Part shown: in pieces, positions 41,073 to 47,570 of the stretch | Position numbering within the stretch: the first letter of the stretch is position 1 | Layout: each line of letters opens with the position of its first letter | From: Nocardioides sp. Iso805N | Lineage (GTDB): Bacteria; Actinomycetota; Actinomycetes; Propionibacteriales; Nocardioidaceae | DNA: 64,000 bases | Direction: 5' to 3' | NCBI RefSeq assembly: GCF_000364605.1 | Contig: NZ_KB822577.1 | Coordinates: forward strand, 124,001-188,000 | Notes under the pieces: generated by a model | Database searches by the model: none | What the model was told of the DNA's origin: nothing | What the model saw: only the letters and a program-made list of their open reading frames with translations | Program-made: the position numbers and the translations under genes

Positions 41073-42004
41073 TGCTGCTCGCGAACGTGACGGTGCGCTC
41101 CGTCGAACGACCCTCGCCGTCCTTCGCCCGGATCGAGCTGGGCGGCCCGCAGTTGGCCGACTTCGGTGTCGACGGACCGCTCTTCGACCAGCGGATCAAG
41201 CTGGTCTTCCCCGGTCCGCAGGGTCTCCCAGCCCTGTCCGCGGAGAACTGGTGGAGCGACTACACATCGTTGGAGGCCGAGACCCGCGGCGCGGTGCGGA
41301 CCTACACCATCGCCGACGTGGCGGGCGCGGGCGCCGAGACCCGCATCGTGGTCGACTTCGTCATCCACCCCGGCGCCCACGGACCGGGCTCGGACTGGGC
41401 GCAGCAGGCCTCACCCGGCGACGAGCTGCTGGCGGTGCTGCCCAGGCGCGGCACGGTCGGCGGCGGGATCGAGTTCGAGCCCGGTGACGCCGAGCGGCTG
41501 CTCCTCGTCGGTGACGAGACGGCGCTGCCGGCGATCCACCAGATCCTGCGCGAGCTGCCCGAGCGTGCCGGCGGCCGCACGGGCGCCGTCTTCGTCGAGG
41601 TGCCGTGCGCCGAGGACATCTGCGACCTGCCCGTGGTCGACGGCGTCGAGGTGACGTGGCTGCCCCGCGGCGAGCGCGCGGTCGGTGCGCCGATGATGGA
41701 GTCGGTCGCGGCACATCTCGGGTTCGCGCCGATGCCGGCAGCAGCGGAGTCGGCAGCGGTGGAGCCGGCCGACGCCGCGCCGCCCTCGGCCGACGACATG
41801 CCCTGGGAGACTCCGACGTACTCCGCCCTCGGGGAGGCCGCCGAGGAGGTGGCTCCGCCGGTCGACGGACGCTATGCCTGGATCGCCGGCGAGGCCGGCA
41901 TGGTGACCGCCCTGCGGCGTCATCTGGTCGGTGAGCTGGGCATGCCGCGGACTCAGGTCGCCTTCATGGGCTACTGGCGCCAGGGTGTGGCGATGCGTGC
42001 GTGA
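41072..42004 (+). CDS. FAD-binding siderophore-interacting protein
   Basis: A 310-residue member of the ViuB/YqjH family. These NAD(P)H-dependent flavoproteins reduce Fe(III) of imported siderophores in the cytosol. RTYTIAD near 75-81 is the FAD-binding RxYT motif, LLVGDETALPAIHQIL near 146-161 the nucleotide region, and WIAGEAGMVTALRRHLVGE near 272 plus GYWRQG near 300 the C-terminal signature. An acidic, Ala/Pro-rich insert (about 225-260) precedes the last block. It is the last gene of the iron operon; palindrome family B follows 4 nt after the stop. Confidence 0.92.
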   Translation: MLLANVTVRSVERPSPSFARIELGGPQLADFGVDGPLFDQRIKLVFPGPQGLPALSAENWWSDYTSLEAETRGAVRTYTIADVAGAGAETRIVVDFVIHPGAHGPGSDWAQQASPGDELLAVLPRRGTVGGGIEFEPGDAERLLLVGDETALPAIHQILRELPERAGGRTGAVFVEVPCAEDICDLPVVDGVEVTWLPRGERAVGAPMMESVAAHLGFAPMPAAAESAAVEPADAAPPSADDMPWETPTYSALGEAAEEVAPPVDGRYAWIAGEAGMVTALRRHLVGELGMPRTQVAFMGYWRQGVAMRA

Positions 42005-42008
42005 AGAA

Positions 42009-42075
42009 GGGATAGTCCGGGGCGCAAATCAGGGGTTACCCGTCAGTAGTGCTGATTTGTGCCCCGGACTATCCC
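42009..42075. repeat. Palindrome family B, copy 2 (bidirectional terminator-like)
   Basis: Arms of 24 nt (42009-42032 and 42052-42075) with one wobble; core AGTCCGGGGCGCAAATCAG. It shares both the arms and the inner GGGGTTAC with copy 1 at 15.6 kb, and lies between convergent genes. Confidence 0.8.
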
Positions 42076-42085
42076 GGCACACGGC

Positions 42086-42904
42086 TCAGACCTCGACCAG
42101 GGTCACATCGCCGCTGACTGTGCGCGCCCGCAGCTCCAGGTGCGCCTGTCCGTCCTGCGGCTGACCCACCGAGCGCAGCCCCGAGCGGATGTGCCCGCTG
42201 ACGGTGGTGATGTCGGTCCACACCGGGGTGCCGGCGGGGACGCCGACCCGGATGTGGCCCGAGGCGGCTTTGCCGACCACCCGGCCGCGCGTCGCGTGGC
42301 CGACCTCGAGGGAACCCGAGCCGGTGGTCAGGCTGACGTCGTGGCGGGCCTCGGCGACCCGCAGGTCGCCGTTCCCGGTCTTGACGGTGACAGGGCCATG
42401 GGCGGTCCGGACGGCGATGTCGCCGGAGCCGGTCGAGGCCACCACCTCCTCGTGCGCGGTGCCGACGATGACGTCCCCCGAGCCCGACTTCACCCGCACG
42501 CCGCCGTCGACGGTGGCGATGGTGACGGTGCCGCTGCCGCTCTGCACCAGTGCCGTTCCGGCGACATGGTCGAGCCGGACGGGACCGGTCGCGGTGTGGA
42601 CGACGGTCGCGCCGACGGTGCCCGTCACGTCCACGTCCGCGGTGCCGGTCCTCAGCGCAAGACCACTCGCAGCGGGCACCACGATCGCGATGTCAAGGTT
42701 CGCGAAGCTGAAGGGGCGGCGGGCGTTGGGGTCGGTGACGTCGAGCCGGTTGCCGCGCTGCTGGACGCGGACCCGGTCGGCGTCGCGGCCGGTGATCTCG
42801 ATGTGGGCATGGTTCCTCTCCGTCGTGTCGATGGTCAGTCGGCCCTTGGCGAGCTCGACGGAGAGCTCGACCGGTCCGCTGGTCTCGTAGTCGTAGGTGG
42901 TCAT
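42086..42904 (-). CDS. DUF4097 beta-strand-repeat protein
   Basis: A 272-residue cytoplasmic protein made of regular short beta-strand repeats: GTADVDVTGTVGAT, GSGTVTIATVDGG, GSGDVIVGTAHEE, GSGDIAVRTAHGP, GNGDLRVAEARHD, GSGSLEVGHATRG. This is the DUF4097/DUF4098 right-handed beta-helix pattern. No signal or membrane segment is present, so it acts in the cytoplasm. GAGGAG precedes the ATG. It follows the ribbon-helix-helix gene by 9 bp and must share its promoter, an arrangement I know from other Actinobacteria. Function unknown. Confidence 0.85.
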   Translation of the reverse strand: MTTYDYETSGPVELSVELAKGRLTIDTTERNHAHIEITGRDADRVRVQQRGNRLDVTDPNARRPFSFANLDIAIVVPAASGLALRTGTADVDVTGTVGATVVHTATGPVRLDHVAGTALVQSGSGTVTIATVDGGVRVKSGSGDVIVGTAHEEVVASTGSGDIAVRTAHGPVTVKTGNGDLRVAEARHDVSLTTGSGSLEVGHATRGRVVGKAASGHIRVGVPAGTPVWTDITTVSGHIRSGLRSVGQPQDGQAHLELRARTVSGDVTLVEV

Positions 42905-42913
42905 GGGTGCTCC

Positions 42914-43450
42914 TCAGATCCAGCCGGTCATGCGCCGGCCGCCACGGTTGCCGAGGTCGCCGAGCGCGGAGTTGATGGTCGCGTTGATGGACGAGAGGTC
43001 GACGTCGATGTTGATCGCGTCGGCCCGGGTGGCCGCCCGCACCACGTTCACCAGCCAGGTGTTGAGGGAGTTGCCTGACCTGGCGGCGTACTCCTCCGCC
43101 TTGGCCTTGACCGACTCGGGGATCCGTAGCGTGATCCGCGCGAGATTGCCCTCGTCGACCTCCTCGGCCTCGGAGTCGACAGTCGGCGGCGTGGCAGGCT
43201 CGGTCGGCGGCGGCAGGTGGATGCCGAACTCCAGCTCGCGGCCGTTGAGCCGTACGTCGACGCTGCCCGCGGGCAGCTCGGCGGTGATCTCGGCGGCGGC
43301 CTGGGAGATGGCCTCCATGAGGGCCAGCCGGGCGGACGGATCCAGCGCGTAACTGAGCCGCTCGGTGGCTTGACGGGCTTCGGGACCGGCGGCCTCGGCT
43401 GCGGCGAGCAGGTCGCGTCGCAGGCTTTCGACGTATGGCGTGATGTCCAT
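42914..43450 (-). CDS. Ribbon-helix-helix regulator (HicB-antitoxin-like)
   Basis: A 178-residue protein. The part around residues 105-140, ARITLRIPESVKAKAEEYAA then RSGNSLNTWLVNVVR, is a ribbon-helix-helix DNA-binding unit like those of Arc/HicB proteins. The N-terminal half (MDITPYVESLRRDLLAAAEA) is helical, and the middle has a HicB-like strand pattern (SVDVRLNGRELEFGIHLPP). ATG 43450 is taken over a GTG three codons upstream because CATAGT ends 7 nt before it. A perfect palindrome between its own -35 and -10 elements suggests autorepression. No toxin is encoded; the partner gene is the DUF4097 protein, so a toxin-antitoxin role is not supported. Confidence 0.75.
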   Translation of the reverse strand: MDITPYVESLRRDLLAAAEAAGPEARQATERLSYALDPSARLALMEAISQAAAEITAELPAGSVDVRLNGRELEFGIHLPPPTEPATPPTVDSEAEEVDEGNLARITLRIPESVKAKAEEYAARSGNSLNTWLVNVVRAATRADAINIDVDLSSINATINSALGDLGNRGGRRMTGWI

Positions 43451-43457
43451 GCGCACC

Positions 43458-43487
43458 ACTATGACATCAAAGTGATGTCAAAGACAA
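43458..43487 (-). promoter_or_regulatory. Promoter with internal operator for RHH/DUF4097 operon
   Basis: Minus strand: TTGTCT (43482-43487), 18-nt spacer, CATAGT (43458-43463), 7 nt, ATG. The spacer and -10 carry TGACATCA-CTT-TGATGTCA (43462-43480), a perfect inverted repeat. Further GTGATGTC half-sites lie at about 43440 and 43492. Confidence 0.65.
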
Positions 43488-43538
43488 CGGTCGTGATGTC
43501 GTAGGTTTGAGAGGGTCGTTGATGGTTCACTGAGGGGC

Positions 43539-45266
43539 GTGTACAGCCTGACTCTGATCCAGGCGTCCTGGATCGACTACGTGATCATCGCCCTGTACTT
43601 CGCCTTCGTTCTTGGCATCGGTGTCGTCGCCAGCCGCGGCGTCTCGGACTCGGTGGACTTCTTCCTGTCCGGGCGCTCGCTGCCTGCTTGGGTGACGGGC
43701 CTCGCCTTCATCTCCGCGAATCTCGGCGCCGTCGAGATCATGGGAATGAGTGCCAACGGCGCGCAGTACGGGCTTCCGAGCGTTCATTACTTCTGGATCG
43801 GAGCCATCCCCGCCATGCTCTTCCTGGGCGTGGTGATGATGCCGTTCTACTACGGCTCGAAGGTCAGATCGGTGCCGGAGTTCATGCTCCGACGGTTCGG
43901 CCCCGGCGCCCACCTGGTCAACGCCATCTCCTTCGCGATCGCCCAGCTGCTCATCGCCGGCATCAACCTCTACCTGCTGGGTGCGATCGTGCACGCGCTG
44001 CTGGGGTGGCCGCTGTGGCTGGCCCTGATCGTGGCCGCGCTGATCGTGCTCTCCTACATCACCCTCGGTGGGCTGAGGGCGGCGATCTACAACGAGGTGC
44101 TGCAGTTCTTCGTGATCGTTGCCGCGCTCACGCCGCTGACGATCATCGGCCTCCACCGCGTCGGTGGCTGGGACGGCCTGAAGGACAAGATCACCGAAGC
44201 GGCCTCGCATCCTGGCGCGTCATCCACGGCCGCGCAGCAGCTCCACTCGTGGCCGGGCACCAACCTGACCGGCTTCTCCTCCGACCTGCTCTCGATCATC
44301 GGCATCGTCTTCGGCCTCGGCTTCGTGCTCTCCTTCGGTTACTGGACCACGAACTTCGTCGAGGTGCAGCGTGCGATGGCCTCGCAGTCGATCACAGCCG
44401 CGCGGAGCACGCCGATCATCGGTGCGTTCCCGAAGATCTTCATCCCCTTCATCACCATCCTGCCGGGCATGATCGCAGCGGTGCTGATCACCGAGATCTC
44501 CAAGATCAAGGCCGGGGGCACGGTGCCAGGGGGATCGTCGGGCGACGGCGTGACCTTCAACGACTCGCTGATCTTCATGATGCGAGACCTGTTGCCCAAC
44601 GGTCTCCTGGGAGTGGCGATCACCGGTCTGCTGGCCTCCTTCATGGCCGGCATGGCGGCGAACATCTCCGCCTTCAACACGGTGCTGTCCTACGACCTGT
44701 GGGAGCGCTACATCGTCAAGGACCGCAGCGACGCCTACTACCTGCGGATCGGTCGTCTGGCGACGGTCGCCGCCACGGTGATCGCCATCTTCACCGCGTC
44801 GCTGGCGTCGAACTTCTCCAACATCATGAACTACCTGCAGACCCTGTTCGGGTTCTTCAACGCGCCGCTGTTCGCGACGTTCATCGTGGGCATGTTCTGG
44901 AAGCGGATGACCGCCACGGCCGGTTGGGTCGGCCTGGTGAGCGGAACCTTGTCGGCGATCGTGGTGGCCTTCTTGAGCAAGGACGCCTTCGGGTCGTGGT
45001 CGACCGGCACGTTGAACCTGTCGGGCCAGGGGGCATCCTTCGTGGCCGCCGGTGCGGCCTTCGTGGTCGACCTGGTGCTTTCGATCGTCGTCTCGCTGTT
45101 CACCCAGCCGAAGCCGGCCGAGGAGCTGACCGGCCTGGTCTACTCCGAGACCCCGCGCAGCTCGCTGGTCGATGCTGACGCCGTCGACTACCCGTGGTAC
45201 CGACGTCCGGTGCCGCTTGCCGGGGTGGCGCTGGTCCTCGTCATCATCCTCAACGTGATCTTCTAG
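43539..45266 (+). CDS. Sodium:solute symporter (SSS, SGLT-like)
   Basis: A 575-residue membrane protein with about 14 hydrophobic segments. DFFLSGRSLPAWVTGLAFIS near 40-59 and SANLGAVEIMGMSANGAQYG near 59-78 are N-terminal SSS blocks; KVRSVPEFMLRRFGP near 108-122 and ITGLLASFMAGMAANISAFN near 362-381 match the sugar/inositol (SGLT) branch. Na+-driven uptake of a sugar or related solute is expected. GTG 43539 has GAGGGGC directly before it. A 79-residue membrane protein gene follows by 9 bp and is probably co-expressed. The solute is unknown. Confidence 0.9.
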   Translation: MYSLTLIQASWIDYVIIALYFAFVLGIGVVASRGVSDSVDFFLSGRSLPAWVTGLAFISANLGAVEIMGMSANGAQYGLPSVHYFWIGAIPAMLFLGVVMMPFYYGSKVRSVPEFMLRRFGPGAHLVNAISFAIAQLLIAGINLYLLGAIVHALLGWPLWLALIVAALIVLSYITLGGLRAAIYNEVLQFFVIVAALTPLTIIGLHRVGGWDGLKDKITEAASHPGASSTAAQQLHSWPGTNLTGFSSDLLSIIGIVFGLGFVLSFGYWTTNFVEVQRAMASQSITAARSTPIIGAFPKIFIPFITILPGMIAAVLITEISKIKAGGTVPGGSSGDGVTFNDSLIFMMRDLLPNGLLGVAITGLLASFMAGMAANISAFNTVLSYDLWERYIVKDRSDAYYLRIGRLATVAATVIAIFTASLASNFSNIMNYLQTLFGFFNAPLFATFIVGMFWKRMTATAGWVGLVSGTLSAIVVAFLSKDAFGSWSTGTLNLSGQGASFVAAGAAFVVDLVLSIVVSLFTQPKPAEELTGLVYSETPRSSLVDADAVDYPWYRRPVPLAGVALVLVIILNVIF

Positions 45267-45275
45267 GAGTCGATC

Positions 45276-45515
45276 ATGAGCGAACGCAAGACAGCCGGAT
45301 TTTTCGACATCCGCAACGTGATCGGTGCCCTCCTGGGTCTGTACGGCGTCATCCTGCTGCTCACCGCGGCCTTCCACAGCGGAGGGCCGAAGGGCACTGA
45401 CAACAGCGACAACTGGTGGGGCGGCGCAGCGCTGCTCCTCACCGGGGTGATCTTCCTGGCGTGGGCCAAGCTCCGCCCGATCGTCGTCGCTGATCAGCCG
45501 TCGCAGGACAGCTGA
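45276..45515 (+). CDS. Small two-helix membrane protein, SSS symporter partner
   Basis: A 79-residue protein with two hydrophobic helices (about 14-32 and 49-67) joined by a Gly/Asp/Asn-rich loop (FHSGGPKGTDNSDNWWGGAA). It starts 9 bp after the symporter stop and ends at the hairpin 45530-45562, so it belongs to that operon. Its N-terminus MSERKTAGFFDIRNVIG resembles small proteins of unknown function that accompany transporters. It may be an accessory subunit; nothing proves it. Confidence 0.65.
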   Translation: MSERKTAGFFDIRNVIGALLGLYGVILLLTAAFHSGGPKGTDNSDNWWGGAALLLTGVIFLAWAKLRPIVVADQPSQDS

Positions 45516-45529
45516 GCAATATCCGTCTG

Positions 45530-45562
45530 AGCGGGCCGGGCGCATTCAGCGCCCGGCCCGCT
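45530..45562. terminator. Bidirectional terminator between SSS operon and BenE transporter
   Basis: A perfect 14-bp stem (AGCGGGCCGGGCGC, complement GCGCCCGGCCCGCT) with loop ATTCA. The BenE stop codon lies in the stem. Confidence 0.8.
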
Positions 45563-46763
45563 GTGTCGTGTGGGTGCTTGTCGCGGCGGTGTTCGTCGTG
45601 GTGGTGCCCGTTGCGGCGGGGCGGACCGTCACAACGCGGAGCACCAGCCCCGCCAGCAGCGCCCAGAACGCCGCCCCGATGCCGAGCGCGGTGATGCCGC
45701 TGGCGGCGACCACGAAGGTGACCACAGCCGCCAGCCGGTCGCGCTCCTCGGCTATCGCGGCGTTGAGCGAGGCGGCGAGGGTTCCGACCAGGGCCAGGCC
45801 GGCGACGCCGGTCGCCACGCCGGCAGGTGCGGCCGCGACGAGGGTGGTCAGTGCCGCCGAGCCGAGCGCGAGCACCAGGAATGTCCAGCCTGCTGCCGCC
45901 GCGACCCGCCAGCGCCGGTCCTTGTCGGGATGAGCCTCCGGTGAGGCGGCGAGGGCCGCGGTGATCGCGGCCAGGTTGATCGCGTGGCCACCGGCGCAGG
46001 CCGCCGCGATCGTCCCGATCCCGGTCGTCGTCATCGCCGGCCGCCAAGGCGCTTGATAGCCGAACGAGGCCAGCACTGCCACGCCCGGGACATTCTGCGA
46101 GGCCATCGTGACGACGTAGAGCGGGAGCGCGATGGTGAGGACCGCGCCGCCGGTGAGGGTCGGTGCGGTCAGCTCCACGCGAGGGAGCAGCGGCCCGTCG
46201 AGGCCTCCGTGCTGGGTCAGCCAGATCCCGAGCGTGGCCATCGCGGCCACGAACGCCGCCGGCACCGCCCAGCGCGGCGCCCACCGCAGCAGGACGAGCC
46301 ACAGCAGCAGCGGCGGCGCAAGCAGGGCCGGATGTGCGATCACCCCGTGCACGGGGGCGAGGCACAGCTCGAGGAGTACGCCGGCGAGCATCGCCCGGGC
46401 CAGCGCCGGCGGGATCGAGGCGATCAGGCGACCCAGCCGCGGCCAGAGCCCGGTGAGCAGGATCAGGACGCCGACGACGAGGAATGCGCCGACGGCCGCC
46501 GGCCAGCCACCTGCGACACGGCCGGTCGAGGCGAGCAGGGCGGCGCCAGGCGTGGACCAGGCGAGCAACACGGGGATGCGGTGGCGGCGGCTCAGCCAGA
46601 GCGTGCCGATGCCTTGCGCGACGCTCAGCGCGAGCAGGCCGGAGGCGGCCTGGGTGGTGCTGGCTCCGACCGCGCGAAGCCCCGCGATCACCACCAGCGC
46701 TGAGCTGGCGAATCCGACCAGCGCCGTGACAGCCCCTGCAGTGGCGATGCGCCAGCGTTCCAT
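45546..46763 (-). CDS. benE: BenE-family (benzoate/H+ symporter-type) transporter
   Basis: A 405-residue membrane protein with about 12 helices. LLALSVAQGIGTLWLSRRHR near 42-61, IPVLLAWSTPGAALLAS near 62-78, and SQNVPGVAVLASFGYQAPWR near 223-242 with GGHAINLAAITAALAASPEA near 262-281 are the BenE signature segments. Known members take up benzoate, but many are uncharacterised. ATG 46763 follows TAGGGT by 7 nt. The divergent XRE-cupin regulator shares a 27-bp promoter region and probably controls it. No benzoate catabolism genes are in the window. Confidence 0.9.
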   Translation of the reverse strand: MERWRIATAGAVTALVGFASSALVVIAGLRAVGASTTQAASGLLALSVAQGIGTLWLSRRHRIPVLLAWSTPGAALLASTGRVAGGWPAAVGAFLVVGVLILLTGLWPRLGRLIASIPPALARAMLAGVLLELCLAPVHGVIAHPALLAPPLLLWLVLLRWAPRWAVPAAFVAAMATLGIWLTQHGGLDGPLLPRVELTAPTLTGGAVLTIALPLYVVTMASQNVPGVAVLASFGYQAPWRPAMTTTGIGTIAAACAGGHAINLAAITAALAASPEAHPDKDRRWRVAAAAGWTFLVLALGSAALTTLVAAAPAGVATGVAGLALVGTLAASLNAAIAEERDRLAAVVTFVVAASGITALGIGAAFWALLAGLVLRVVTVRPAATGTTTTNTAATSTHTTQRAGR

Positions 46764-46770
46764 ATACAGA

Positions 46771-46783
46771 ACCCTACTAGGCT
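46771..46783. promoter_or_regulatory. Abutting divergent -10 boxes (BenE and XRE-cupin)
   Basis: TAGGGT on the minus strand (46771-46776) and TAGGCT on the plus strand (46778-46783) are one base apart. Each ends 7 nt before its start codon (46763, 46791). Polymerase can hardly occupy both at once. Confidence 0.55.
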
Positions 46784-46790
46784 CGGCATC

Positions 46791-47315
46791 GTGGATCCGG
46801 ACCTCTCTGCCGCTGTCGGCGCGCGGGTGCGCGCGTCGCGCCAGCAGGCGGGGCTGTCCGTGGGTGGCCTCGCCGGGCGTGCGGGCGTGGGCAAGGGCTC
46901 GCTCTCCGAGATCGAGAACGGCACCCGCAACCCGACGCTGTCGACGCTCTACGCGGTCGCCGGTGCTCTCGGCGTACCTCTGGCGACGCTGCTGGTCGAC
47001 CCCGGCGCGCAGGTGGCGTCCCCCGGCATCGAGGCGAGGTTGCTCGACGCGCGCCGGCACGGGGATGGCACCACCGTGGAGGTGTACCTGCTGCATCTCG
47101 AGCCCGGCGTCGCCCACCGCTCCGTCGCACACGGCCCCGGCGTCACCGAGCACCTGCTCGTCACCCACGGCCGGGCGCGCGCGGGCGCGCTCGGAGAGGA
47201 GCGGGAGGTCGGCGTCGGCGAGACGGCGGTGTGGGTCAGCGACGTGGAACACGGGTACGAGGCGCTCGGCGGGGCCGCGGTGGAGGCGGTGCTGACGATC
47301 CGGTCGCCCGGCTGA
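46791..47315 (+). CDS. XRE-family regulator with cupin domain
   Basis: A 174-residue regulator: an N-terminal helix-turn-helix (GARVRASRQQAGLSVGGLAG, recognition GVGKGSLSEIENGTRNPTLS, about 10-50) and a C-terminal cupin sensor (about 75-170, YLLHLEPGVAHRSVAHGPGV, HLLVTHGRARAGAL). This XRE-cupin layout is used for small-molecule-responsive regulators. GTG start, probably leaderless. Divergent from the BenE transporter, its likely target; the ligand may be the transported aromatic acid, by inference. Confidence 0.87.
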   Translation: MDPDLSAAVGARVRASRQQAGLSVGGLAGRAGVGKGSLSEIENGTRNPTLSTLYAVAGALGVPLATLLVDPGAQVASPGIEARLLDARRHGDGTTVEVYLLHLEPGVAHRSVAHGPGVTEHLLVTHGRARAGALGEEREVGVGETAVWVSDVEHGYEALGGAAVEAVLTIRSPG

Positions 47316-47358
47316 GTCAGCCCGCGCCGGCGATGGCTCCGTCGAGCGTGAGGCTTCA

Positions 47359-47491
47359 CCGGACGGTTGTTCGGCCGCTGAAGGTGGGTGGCGCGCGCTG
47401 GACGTTTGTTCGGATGCCGGGGGTGGGTGCCGCGCGCTGGACGTTTGTTCGGTCGCCGACGATGGGCCGCATCTCCCGAACGATCGTTCGG
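47359..47491. repeat. Four degenerate repeats with about 38-bp period
   Basis: GGACGGTTGTTCGG (near 47361), GGACGTTTGTTCGG twice (near 47400 and 47439) and CCGAACGATCGTTCGG (47476-47491, a perfect palindrome) recur at 38-39-bp steps, with GGTGGGTGGCGCGCGCTGG-like spacers. The region has no gene. It lies between the XRE-cupin gene and the convergent Fe-S oxidoreductase. Confidence 0.7.
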
Positions 47492-47520
47492 TCCCGCGTC
47501 CACCCCGACCCGGTGACGAC

Positions 47521-47555
47521 GGAGGGCTGGAGCCATCAGACGGCTCCAGCCCTCC
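47521..47555. terminator. Terminator of the Fe-S oxidoreductase gene
   Basis: A perfect 14-bp stem (GGAGGGCTGGAGCC and complement) with a 7-nt loop, 16 nt past the oxidoreductase stop. Confidence 0.8.
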
Positions 47556-47570
47556 CGCGTTCGCCTCGAC

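Noticed and set aside
41700-42060. Frameshift or truncation at the end of the siderophore-interacting protein
   Set aside because: The acidic insert looked odd, but the C-terminal WIAGEAG and GYWRQG signatures are in frame and the length is normal.
42086-43450. HicAB-type toxin-antitoxin module
   Set aside because: The RHH protein is HicB-like but no HicA toxin (small dsRNA-binding fold) is encoded; the partner is a DUF4097 beta-helix protein.
44220-45545. Minus-strand frame opposite the SSS symporter
   Set aside because: Arg/Asp/Glu/His-rich antisense translation of membrane helices; no homologous motif.
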